Of a stretch of DNA of 8,574 nt, positions 1 through 6,530 are shown in pieces (position 1 is the first letter of the stretch; each line of letters begins with the position of its first letter). Source of the stretch: Atopostipes sp964624875 (lineage in GTDB: Bacteria; Bacillota; Bacilli; Lactobacillales; Carnobacteriaceae_A); the NCBI GenBank assembly GCA_964624875.1, contig CAZUZA010000052.1, forward strand, positions 1 through 8,574, read 5' to 3'. Below the pieces are notes generated by a model that searched no databases, was not told the DNA's origin, and was given only the letters and a program-made list of their open reading frames with translations. The translations under genes and the position numbers were made by a program.

Positions 1-31
1 GCCGTATAAATCGCTCTTCTTATTTCAATCT

Positions 32-736
32 TTATAAGCCGACATATTCAATCCATGTATCGGCAATCGTGCGATGACCTGCAAAAGTTGGATGAACCCC
101 ATCTTCACCTGTATAGGTTTGGAATTTATGTTGAATACCTTTCGCATTTAAAATGCCATCAAGTGGCACAAACTTCGCATGATACTCATTCGCTAAACGG
201 CGAACAATTTGGATACGAGGATCAATAAATTTACGCCACTGCACACGATCTTTAGGATACGGTAATACAAAAGGTTCCATTAAGACGACGCGCGCATCTG
301 TTCGATGAGCAAGAGTTTTTAGTAGCCAGCGATAATCTTCTTCAAACTGCTCTAAAGCTGCATCATCCGCTATATCTTCATCATCAGCAACAATATGCCA
401 AACATCATTGACGCCAATTAAAATCGTCACAATATCTGGGTTTAAATCTAAGCAATCTTTTTCCCAACGTTTTTTTAAATCAGCAACACGGTCGCCACCA
501 ATTCCTCGATTATAAACATTTAGGTCATATGTTGGGTATTTATTTAGAAGATAAGAACCTAGTAAGAGGGAGAAGCCTCGACCTAAGTCTTTTGCATCTT
601 CACGATTGCGCTGAACATCCGTAATACTATCCCCAATAAAAAGGACGGTTTGCTTTGGTTTCAGCGTAATTGTTTCATTTCTTTTAGTATTCTCTAAATC
701 TTGATGAATAAAATCATTCTCTACTAATGGCTTCAT
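32..736 (-). CDS. SGNH/GDSL-family hydrolase (putative esterase/lipase-like)
   Basis: A 234-residue protein of the SGNH (GDSL) hydrolase superfamily, whose members cleave ester bonds in acylated sugars, lipids or wall polymers. The family blocks are visible in order: block I VLFIGDSITD (residues 31-40, nucleophile Ser37), block II NRGIGGDRV (76-84, oxyanion Gly about 80), block III IGVND (107-111, oxyanion Asn110) and block V DGVHP (212-216, catalytic Asp212 and His215). All catalytic residues are present, so it should be active. No signal peptide or membrane segment is seen, so it is probably cytoplasmic. The first 30 residues precede the fold and are hydrophilic. The ATG lies one base after the galT stop with no well-spaced Shine-Dalgarno, pointing to translational coupling as the third gene of the galactose operon. 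That context suggests an acylated sugar or glycoside substrate, but this is inference; the true substrate is unknown. Confidence 0.88.
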   Translation of the reverse strand: MKPLVENDFIHQDLENTKRNETITLKPKQTVLFIGDSITDVQRNREDAKDLGRGFSLLLGSYLLNKYPTYDLNVYNRGIGGDRVADLKKRWEKDCLDLNPDIVTILIGVNDVWHIVADDEDIADDAALEQFEEDYRWLLKTLAHRTDARVVLMEPFVLPYPKDRVQWRKFIDPRIQIVRRLANEYHAKFVPLDGILNAKGIQHKFQTYTGEDGVHPTFAGHRTIADTWIEYVGL

Positions 737-737
737 A

Positions 738-2249
738 TTATACTAACGTCTCTTCTATAAATTTAACAAAGGCTGCTTGCCCTTCTTCGTCTGTCTTATA
801 AACCCCTGCATTATGCAAGACTTCTACAAAGACCTTTCCAACACCTGTTTCAACAATTTCTCGGACATTGTCTTCTGTAATTTCAGCGTTATCTGCCTTT
901 AGTGCATCTGCCCATTCTTGGTGAATCTCTTTTACAGCATCACGTTTTCCTAATAAGAATTCTTCAACTTCAAGCATTTCTTCTTTTAGACGAGGTGGTA
1001 AAATAGCTAACCCCATAACCTCAATTAAGCCAATGTTCTCTTTCTTAATATGCTGAACATGAGGATGTGGGTGGAAAATACCATCTGGGAAGTCAGCAGA
1101 CGTCCGATTATTTCTTAATACGACATCCATTTCAAACTGATCGCCTTTTTTACGTGCGATAGGAGTAACCGCATTGTGTGGGCCCTCTTCAGTTTCAGCG
1201 TAGATCCCAACGGATTCGTCCGAATAAGCTTCCCACTCGGTCATCACTTTTTCAGCTGCTGTCGCTAAGTCATCCATATTTTCACTTCTTAAGCGAATCG
1301 CTGACATAGGCCATTTCACAATACCCGCTTCAACGTTTGGTGCGTCTTTCATTTCAAATGTGTACGTGTATTTTGCGTCTTCAATTGGGAAGTGATGTCT
1401 TCCACCTTGGTAGTGATCGTGTGTTAAGATCGAGCCCCCAACAATTGGTAAACCAGCATTTGAGCCTACAAAATAATGCGGAAGTTGGTTAATGATTTCG
1501 AGTAGGTTACGTAAGGCTTGTGGACCAACATCCATTGGACGATGCTCCATTGATAAAAAGATCGAATGCTCATTGTAGTAAGCATATGGTGAATACTGGA
1601 AGCCCCATGGGTCATCGAGTAAATCCATACGAATAATACGGTGGTTTGTACGACCAGGATGCGTTAAGTGTCCAGCAAACCCTTCGTTCTCGACCACTAA
1701 GGCGTTAGCTGGATAAGCGAATGATTTCTTTTCTTCTAAAGCTAGCGCGATTTCTCTTGGATCTTTTTCTGGCTTAGATAAGTTGATCGTTATTTGAATT
1801 TCGCCATACTCATCATCGTCATAGTTAAATGCCACGTTTTGAGCAATTTCACGTGTTTTAATATAGTTGTTTTGTTTACTCATTTCAAAAAAGTTGTCTG
1901 TCGCTTTTTCTGGACTCTCTTCATAAGCTTCCCAGAATGCGCTATTCACTTCAGAAGGACGTGGTGTCACTAAATCCATGATTTTTGAAGATAAGACATC
2001 TCGATAGGCTGAAAGATCTTCGATAAGCTTCTTATCCACAGCATATTCCACAAGCTCATCTAAAATATCTAAACGATTTGTCGCAAGAACTTCTGGTGAT
2101 TCATCCTTTTCAAACTCGTCTATTTCTAAAATATCTAACAAACGGTTCGTTGTATAAACGGCATCTATTGGATCTAAGTCGCCTAATTCAATACTTTTTA
2201 TAATAAAACCTGTCATTAATTGATCAATTTTCAATTGTTTATGCCCCAC
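738..2249 (-). CDS. galT: UDP-glucose--hexose-1-phosphate uridylyltransferase (class II GalT)
   Basis: Second Leloir enzyme: transfers UMP from UDP-glucose to galactose-1-phosphate, giving UDP-galactose and glucose-1-phosphate, in the cytoplasm. The length of about 500 residues is typical of the Firmicute class II family, longer than the roughly 350-residue class I enzymes. The class II signature GLPIVGGSILTHDHYQGG is at residues 266-283, with the His-Asp-His pair at 277-279. Other conserved stretches are HPGRTNHR (197-204), HNAVTP (358-363) and HPHPHVQHIKKENIG (393-407). The gene follows galK by 6 bases. The start is uncertain. The GTG at 2249 gives 503 residues but has no room for a normally spaced ribosome site. 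A TTG at 2234 (498 residues) sits 9 bases after a GTGGGG stretch. An ATG at 2216 (492 residues) has no ribosome site. The longest form is listed. The function is near certain. Confidence 0.96.
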   Translation of the reverse strand: MGHKQLKIDQLMTGFIIKSIELGDLDPIDAVYTTNRLLDILEIDEFEKDESPEVLATNRLDILDELVEYAVDKKLIEDLSAYRDVLSSKIMDLVTPRPSEVNSAFWEAYEESPEKATDNFFEMSKQNNYIKTREIAQNVAFNYDDDEYGEIQITINLSKPEKDPREIALALEEKKSFAYPANALVVENEGFAGHLTHPGRTNHRIIRMDLLDDPWGFQYSPYAYYNEHSIFLSMEHRPMDVGPQALRNLLEIINQLPHYFVGSNAGLPIVGGSILTHDHYQGGRHHFPIEDAKYTYTFEMKDAPNVEAGIVKWPMSAIRLRSENMDDLATAAEKVMTEWEAYSDESVGIYAETEEGPHNAVTPIARKKGDQFEMDVVLRNNRTSADFPDGIFHPHPHVQHIKKENIGLIEVMGLAILPPRLKEEMLEVEEFLLGKRDAVKEIHQEWADALKADNAEITEDNVREIVETGVGKVFVEVLHNAGVYKTDEEGQAAFVKFIEETLV

Positions 2250-2255
2250 TCTCTT

Positions 2256-3425
2256 TTATGATAATTTTTTAGCGTGATCTGCTGTTTCTGCAATGTAAAA
2301 TCCTGGTGTATAGCCAATTTCATCATTAAATTTCGTGCCCACATTGTCGATAAATGCATCTACGTGATCATTTTCAACGATTGCGATACATGCCCCACCG
2401 AAACCGCCACCCGTCATACGAGCGCCAACAACACCTTCTTGATCCCACGCTAAGCGAACAAGTAAGTCTGTTTCTTTAACGGTTACTTCGTAATCTTCGT
2501 GTAGTGAAATATGTGAGTCATTCATTAACTCGCCAAAAACCTCTAATTGCCCTTCTTTTAATGCATGTGCGGCTTTTTCTGTACGTTTATTTTCATAAAC
2601 CGCATGCTTTGCACGACGCGCAACAACTGGGTCAGCGATTGCATATTTATATTGCTCAAACTCTGATTCTGACAATTCACCTAAAGTTGAAATCGTAACA
2701 ACTTCTTGTAAGTTCTTAACCGCTTCATTACATTGTTCTCGACGGATATTGTATTCTGAATCCACTAATTCACGACGAACTAATGAGTTCATAATAATAA
2801 TTTTGTGATCTGGTAGGTCAACGGGAACTTGCTCAAACTCTAATGTGTTCGTGTCTAATAATAACGCATGCCCCTTTTTACCGTTTGCGATAATGAATTG
2901 GTCCATAATCCCTGAGTTTAAATCTAAGAATTCGTTCTCAACACGCATACCTAATTTAGCCAACGTTGGACCATCTAAATCTGTTCCATATAAATCATTA
3001 GCTATCACACCTGTTAGCACTTCTAAAGAGGCAGAAGATGATAATGAGGCACCGTTAGGAATTGTTCCATAAATTAATAAGTTAAAGCCGTGTTCGAATT
3101 CGCCAGCCGTTTCTTGAATATATAGCAACATACCTTTGACATAATTTGTCCAGTTACTCTCTTCTTCGTATTTAATATTGTCAAGTGAAAATGAAAGTGT
3201 CCCTAAATCGGCAAAGTTTTCTGAAAAAGCATGGACTTCACGGTCGTCTCTTTTTGAAACAACAGCAAAAGTGCCTAATGTAATGGCACTTGGAAAGACT
3301 TTTCCACCATTGTAATCCGTATGCTCTCCGATTAAGTTAATGCGCCCTGGCGAGAAGAAATAGCCTTCTCCTGCAGTATTAAAGACTGATTCAAAACGTT
3401 CAAATAACTGTTCTTTGCTTTTCAT
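2256..3425 (-). CDS. galK: Galactokinase
   Basis: Phosphorylates alpha-D-galactose with ATP to galactose-1-phosphate, the entry step of the Leloir pathway; cytoplasmic, GHMP kinase superfamily. It has 389 residues, the usual length. The galactokinase signature GRINLIGEHTDYNGG is at 27-41 with Arg28 as the expected catalytic arginine. The GHMP ATP-binding motif PNGASLSSSAS is at 123-133. SGIMDQF (171-177) holds the expected catalytic base Asp175. The C-terminal GHMP motif GARMTGGGFGGACIAIV is at 334-350. The ATP motif reads NGASLSSS where NGAGLSSS or SGAGLSSS is commoner, a small variation that need not harm activity. The start ATG has GAGG with 7 bases of spacing, so it is well supported. It is the first gene of a galK-galT-SGNH operon and faces away from the plus-strand peptidase gene. 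No catabolite-responsive element of the usual form was seen upstream. Confidence 0.97.
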   Translation of the reverse strand: MKSKEQLFERFESVFNTAGEGYFFSPGRINLIGEHTDYNGGKVFPSAITLGTFAVVSKRDDREVHAFSENFADLGTLSFSLDNIKYEEESNWTNYVKGMLLYIQETAGEFEHGFNLLIYGTIPNGASLSSSASLEVLTGVIANDLYGTDLDGPTLAKLGMRVENEFLDLNSGIMDQFIIANGKKGHALLLDTNTLEFEQVPVDLPDHKIIIMNSLVRRELVDSEYNIRREQCNEAVKNLQEVVTISTLGELSESEFEQYKYAIADPVVARRAKHAVYENKRTEKAAHALKEGQLEVFGELMNDSHISLHEDYEVTVKETDLLVRLAWDQEGVVGARMTGGGFGGACIAIVENDHVDAFIDNVGTKFNDEIGYTPGFYIAETADHAKKLS

Positions 3426-3473
3426 TTATTATCCTCTTCCTCAATATGTATTTTTTCGTAATAATATCTTCAA

Positions 3474-3504
3474 ACTATAATCATTATTAAATCGCATGGT
3501 TATG
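3474..3504 (-). promoter_or_regulatory. Candidate promoter of the galK operon
   Basis: On the minus strand a TATAGT (-10, five of six consensus bases) lies at 3474-3479, about 50 bases before the galK ATG. A 17-base gap upstream leads to a poor -35 (TAACCA, about 3497-3502). A short palindrome ATAATCATTAT (3477-3487) overlaps the -10. The weak -35 would suit an activated or repressed sugar promoter, but the site is only a pattern match in AT-rich DNA. Confidence 0.35.
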
Positions 3505-3511
3505 TTATAAT
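3484..3511 (+). promoter_or_regulatory. Extended -10 promoter of the yugP-type gene
   Basis: A perfect TATAAT at 3506-3511 is preceded by TGT, giving an extended -10 (TGTTATAAT, 3503-3511). The -35 region is weak (TTATTA, 3484-3489, 16-base spacer), which extended -10 promoters tolerate. Transcription would start near 3518, leaving a leader of about 52 bases before the ATG at 3571. Confidence 0.65.
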
Positions 3512-3522
3512 AATTGCAACCA

Positions 3523-3548
3523 AAGGATTGAATGATTAAGCAATCCTT
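3523..3548 (+). repeat. Perfect 8-bp inverted repeat in the yugP-type leader
   Basis: AAGGATTG (3523-3530) and CAATCCTT (3541-3548) are exact reverse complements around a 10-base loop. The element begins about 5 bases after the predicted transcription start and ends 9 bases before the AGGAGG. No T-run follows on either strand, so it is not a typical terminator. It could be a 5' mRNA stem-loop or an operator for a dimeric regulator just downstream of the promoter. Confidence 0.6.
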
Positions 3549-3557
3549 AATATGTAT

Positions 3558-3563
3558 AGGAGG
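3558..3563 (+). promoter_or_regulatory. Ribosome binding site deciding the yugP-type start
   Basis: A consensus AGGAGG lies 7 bases before the ATG at 3571. It rules out the in-frame upstream ATG at 3532, which sits in the loop of the leader hairpin, lacks such a site and would add 13 residues not expected in this family. Confidence 0.85.
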
Positions 3564-3570
3564 TTACAAT

Positions 3571-4278
3571 ATGTTTTTCCCTATGTTTTTTGATTCCACA
3601 TATATACTTGTTATTATTGGTTTAGTGCTTTCTGGACTCGCATCGGCTTATGTCAATAGTACCTTTAATAAGTACAGCTCGGTCCATTCGAAATTAGGAT
3701 ATAGCGCTTCCGAAATAACACAATATATATTGAATTACGCCGATCTTCGTGATGTGAAAATTGAACGCGTGCCTGGGAATTTAACCGATCACTATGATGC
3801 AAAAAATAATATCTTACGTCTATCAGACTCTACAAATGATTCAACATCTGTAGCAGCGATTGGTGTAGCAGCACATGAGGCTGGACACGCTTTACAAGAC
3901 CGTGACAATTATTTATTTTTGCGTTTAAGAGCTGGACTTGTTCCGATTACAAATATCGGACAAACAGCTGCATTCCCTATTTTAATGATTGGTCTCTTTC
4001 TCGGAGAAGGTTCAGGTCAGTTTTTAATTAATCTTGGATTAATCTTGTTCTCGTTAACCTTTTTATTCCAAGTCGTGACACTGCCTGTAGAGTTTAATGC
4101 TTCCAATCGTGCCATTTCTATTTTAGAATCCGAACAAATTTTAAGCGGCGAAGAACTAGATGGTGCTCGTAAAGTTTTACGCGCTGCTGCTTTAACTTAT
4201 ATTGCAGCTGCAATCGGTGCTTTCTTAAACGTTTTACGTTTAGTCTTACTATTCGGCGGCAACAGAAGGCGTAATTAA
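3571..4278 (+). CDS. yugP: YugP-type membrane zinc metallopeptidase
   Basis: A 235-residue membrane protein of the neutral zinc metallopeptidase family (Zn_peptidase_2, Bacillus subtilis YugP type). The zinc-binding, catalytic HEAGH is at residues 102-106 inside the family pattern VAAHEAGHALQ. The conserved LPVEFNAS (171-178) holds Glu174, the likely third zinc ligand. PGNLTDHYD (68-76) is also characteristic. Membrane segments are expected near residues 9-29, 123-146, 151-171 and 205-229, and the C-terminus is basic (NRRRN). The length matches the family. It is presumed to cleave membrane or membrane-near proteins; the natural substrate is not known to me. It stands alone, divergent from galK and convergent with the DUF975 gene, with its own extended -10 promoter, so it is probably expressed independently of both operons. 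The start at 3571 rests on the consensus AGGAGG; an ATG at 3532 is less likely. Confidence 0.93.
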   Translation: MFFPMFFDSTYILVIIGLVLSGLASAYVNSTFNKYSSVHSKLGYSASEITQYILNYADLRDVKIERVPGNLTDHYDAKNNILRLSDSTNDSTSVAAIGVAAHEAGHALQDRDNYLFLRLRAGLVPITNIGQTAAFPILMIGLFLGEGSGQFLINLGLILFSLTFLFQVVTLPVEFNASNRAISILESEQILSGEELDGARKVLRAAALTYIAAAIGAFLNVLRLVLLFGGNRRRN

Positions 4279-4333
4279 ATACTCACCTTCTATTGTAGAT
4301 GAAATACGAGAAAAGTTAAATATTTTCATGTAA

Positions 4334-4365
4334 AAAAGCGTGAACCTTTTTAGGTCCACGCTTTT
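4334..4365 (-). terminator. Rho-independent terminator between convergent genes
   Basis: The arms at 4334-4347 and 4352-4365 form a 14-bp stem around a 4-base loop. Read on the minus strand, the only non-Watson-Crick position becomes a G-U pair and the stem runs into six T (complement of 4332-4337), a strong terminator for the cdaA-cdaR-glmM-DUF975 operon 8 bases after its last stop. Read on the plus strand, the same position is an A-C mismatch but TTTTATTTT follows, so it can also end the yugP-type transcript. Confidence 0.9.
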
Positions 4366-4372
4366 ATTTTGT

Positions 4373-5128
4373 TTAAAAGTCATCAAAATCCCGGAAATCG
4401 TCTGGGTCTTTACCAACTTCTTCGTAACGGTCACCCATTTCACCAGGGTTTGGATTAGGTTTAAAGGTTGTGTTTAAGCCACTAAACTCTGACTGCGAGA
4501 CGTGCTCGTAAAAGACCACGCGACTCATAAATAGGTAAGGTTGTAGCCAAAAATATAAAAGTCCATAAGTGAATATAGAGGCAATATACCAACCGATGAA
4601 ACTTAATTCTAGACTAAACAAATTCATTTTTTGTCCTTGCATGATTCGTTCGCTTTCAGAGAGGCATTCTCGAATTGAGGGCTGTTCACCTGTTCGATCG
4701 ACAATATCTTTGAAAATGTACTCAGCTTGCGAATAGCCATATCGTTTAATGATGCCCGGAACGATAAAGAGCAGTCCCCAGAGGAAAACGTAAATACGTA
4801 CAGCCAATTTCAAGAAAAGTAACTTTAAGAAATATTCGCGTCTGAACGCTCTGAAAATATCGCGGAATGGTGTAATCTGAAAGTCTTCGTTTCGTAGCAA
4901 GACTAAGAACGTATAGGCTGCACCCGTTCCAAAAAAGCTGAATATCAACTGAACAAGTAAACTTGATTCTGTGTTCCCATCGGCTGTATTTCCGACTAGA
5001 AAAAGCGATAGGACTGTCGGCACAATACCAAGTAGAACGGCCTCTTTCCAATTCCCTTGAAGTTGTGCTTTCGCTTCTATTTTAATATCACCAGATGAAT
5101 AAAGTGTGGGTTGTGTTTTGAAATTCAT
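4373..5128 (-). CDS. DUF975 family integral membrane protein
   Basis: A 251-residue polytopic membrane protein matching the DUF975 family as I know it. An N-terminal amphipathic stretch (SGDIKIEAKAQLQGNWKEA, residues 12-30) is followed by hydrophobic segments near 30-46, 55-79, 101-125 and 169-207. The loop LSESERIMQGQKMNLFSLEL (157-176), running into SFIGWY, is the conserved signature region. The C-terminus is hydrophilic and strongly acidic (DPDDFRDFDDF), probably cytoplasmic. No enzymatic motif is seen, and the family's function is not established. The ATG lies 19 bases after the glmM stop with an AAAAGGG site at 7-base spacing, and a terminator follows its stop, so it is the last gene of the cdaA operon. 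That position suggests, without proving, a link to wall-precursor or c-di-AMP homeostasis. Confidence 0.85.
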   Translation of the reverse strand: MNFKTQPTLYSSGDIKIEAKAQLQGNWKEAVLLGIVPTVLSLFLVGNTADGNTESSLLVQLIFSFFGTGAAYTFLVLLRNEDFQITPFRDIFRAFRREYFLKLLFLKLAVRIYVFLWGLLFIVPGIIKRYGYSQAEYIFKDIVDRTGEQPSIRECLSESERIMQGQKMNLFSLELSFIGWYIASIFTYGLLYFWLQPYLFMSRVVFYEHVSQSEFSGLNTTFKPNPNPGEMGDRYEEVGKDPDDFRDFDDF

Positions 5129-5147
5129 GTAGACACCCTTTTCTTTT

Positions 5148-6500
5148 TTACTCTTCTAATCCAAATTCTTCACGAACAACATCTGCAATGCGTGTACAAT
5201 ATTCTGTTACAGCTTCTTGCGTTGGTGCTTCCGTCATAACACGTAATAAAGGTTCTGTTCCACTTGCGCGTACTAATACACGTCCGTCTCCAGCCATTTC
5301 AGCTTCCACTTCAGCGATTACTTCTTGAACGCGCGAATGTTCCATAACACCTTCTTTATCTGTTACACGGATGTTTATTAACTCTTGAGGGTACGTTGTC
5401 ACTTCAGCAGCTAATTCAGATAATGTTTTACCTGTATCTTTCATAACTTTTAAGAGGTAGATCCCTCCTAATAAGCCATCACCAGTTGTCGAATGATCTA
5501 AGAACACAATATGTCCTGATTGCTCGCCACCTAAGTTGTAGCCATTTGCACGCATTTCCTCTACTACGAAACGGTCACCAACACCTGTTTTAACGGATTT
5601 TACATCAATTTCATCTAAGGCATGGTAAAAACCAATATTACTCATAATTGTTGAAACAATTGTTGAGTTTTTCAGTTGACCATTGTCGTTTAAGTGTTTT
5701 CCACAAATATATAAAATCTTATCTCCATCTACAATTTGGCCTTTTTCATCAACAGCGATTAGGCGATCCCCATCACCATCAAGAGCTAGACCAACATCCG
5801 CTTCTTTTTCAAGAACCGTTTCAGCTAATAATTCTGGATGTGTACTTCCAACACCCTCGTTAATGTTTAAGCCGTCTGGCGAGTCTCCAATTACGAAAAA
5901 GTCTGTCTCTAAATCCGCAAATAAACGGTTAACAATTGGCGCCGTTGCTCCATGAGCAGCGTCAACGACAACGCTAATCCCTGCTAAGTCACCAGAAACC
6001 GTTTGTTTTAAGTATTGCGTGTATTTTAAAATACTTTCTTTGTATTCTTCAGATGTTCCGATACCTATAGCACTTGGGCGTGGTAAAGTATCTTCATCTG
6101 CATTACATAATGCTTCTATTTCAGCTTCTTGTTCGTCAGATAGTTTAAAACCATCTGCACCAAAGAACTTAATTCCGTTATCTTCAGCAGGGTTATGCGA
6201 TGCTGAAATCATAATTCCAGCTGTTGCATTTTGTTGGCGTGTTAAATACGCTACCCCAGGAGTTGAAATGACTCCTAAACGTAATACCTCTGCTCCTACA
6301 GATAGTAAACCAGCAACCAATGCATATTCCAGCATACGGCCACTAATTCTTGTGTCTCGACCAACGAGTACACGAGGCGTGTCTTCCTCAATATGTTGTG
6401 CTAATACATAACCACCAAAGCGACCTAGTTTAAATGCCATTTCTGGTGTTAGCTCACTATTTGCTTGTCCTCTTACACCATCCGTACCAAATTTGATCAT
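5148..6500 (-). CDS. glmM: Phosphoglucosamine mutase
   Basis: Interconverts glucosamine-6-phosphate and glucosamine-1-phosphate, feeding UDP-GlcNAc, peptidoglycan and teichoic acid synthesis; cytoplasmic. It has 450 residues, the family norm. The start motif KFGTDGVRG is at 3-11. The phosphoserine loop ISASHNP is at 98-104 with Ser101 as the phosphorylated residue. The Mg-binding DGDGDR is at 241-246, the sugar-binding GGEQSGH at 324-330 and the phosphate-binding RASGTEPLLRV at 411-421. All four alpha-phosphohexomutase elements are intact. The ATG at 6500 was chosen because AAAAGGAG sits 8 bases upstream and the protein then begins as GlmM proteins do; an in-frame extension to 6524 would add eight residues across that ribosome site. 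The gene follows cdaR by 30 bases. In studied Firmicutes GlmM also binds CdaA and inhibits it. Confidence 0.97.
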   Translation of the reverse strand: MIKFGTDGVRGQANSELTPEMAFKLGRFGGYVLAQHIEEDTPRVLVGRDTRISGRMLEYALVAGLLSVGAEVLRLGVISTPGVAYLTRQQNATAGIMISASHNPAEDNGIKFFGADGFKLSDEQEAEIEALCNADEDTLPRPSAIGIGTSEEYKESILKYTQYLKQTVSGDLAGISVVVDAAHGATAPIVNRLFADLETDFFVIGDSPDGLNINEGVGSTHPELLAETVLEKEADVGLALDGDGDRLIAVDEKGQIVDGDKILYICGKHLNDNGQLKNSTIVSTIMSNIGFYHALDEIDVKSVKTGVGDRFVVEEMRANGYNLGGEQSGHIVFLDHSTTGDGLLGGIYLLKVMKDTGKTLSELAAEVTTYPQELINIRVTDKEGVMEHSRVQEVIAEVEAEMAGDGRVLVRASGTEPLLRVMTEAPTQEAVTEYCTRIADVVREEFGLEE

Positions 6501-6508
6501 TTCAAATA

Positions 6509-6516
6509 CTCCTTTT
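6509..6516 (-). promoter_or_regulatory. Ribosome binding site deciding the glmM start
   Basis: AAAAGGAG on the minus strand, 8 bases before the ATG at 6500. It lies inside the longer possible reading frame and so excludes the upstream start at 6524. Confidence 0.85.
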
Positions 6517-6530
6517 ATTATCAATTATAA

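Noticed and set aside
1..31. Possible start region of another gene left of the SGNH gene
   Set aside because: A GAAGAG-like stretch is present on the minus strand but no start codon or coding sequence can be read in 31 bases.
2504..3072. Two short plus-strand frames (2504-2698 and 2845-3072) opposite galK
   Set aside because: Complementary-strand shadows of an intact galactokinase gene with no motif support.
3426..3531. Catabolite-responsive element (cre) or GalR-type operator before galK
   Set aside because: No sequence close to the usual cre pattern with a central CG was found on reading both strands; the only palindrome is short and AT-rich.
3532..3570. Upstream ATG of the yugP-type gene giving a 248-residue product
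   Set aside because: The AGGAGG at 3558-3563 is correctly spaced only for the ATG at 3571, and the extra residues fall in a leader hairpin loop.
4249..4443. 64-residue minus-strand frame across the terminator
   Set aside because: It spans the DUF975 gene end, the terminator hairpin and the end of the yugP-type gene, so it cannot be a sensible gene.
4746..5051. 101-residue minus-strand frame inside the DUF975 gene
   Set aside because: It is an alternative frame of a gene whose own frame gives a coherent family protein; no independent motif or ribosome site.
5129..5147. glmS ribozyme or glmS gene downstream of glmM, as in Bacillus
   Set aside because: Only 19 bases lie between glmM and the next gene, which is a DUF975 membrane protein, not an amidotransferase.
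5648..6411. Three plus-strand open frames (5648-5863, 5683-5955, 6019-6411) opposite glmM
   Set aside because: They lie wholly within glmM on the other strand, have low-complexity Ser/Pro-rich products with no recognised motif, and lack convincing ribosome sites; glmM is intact and clearly coding.
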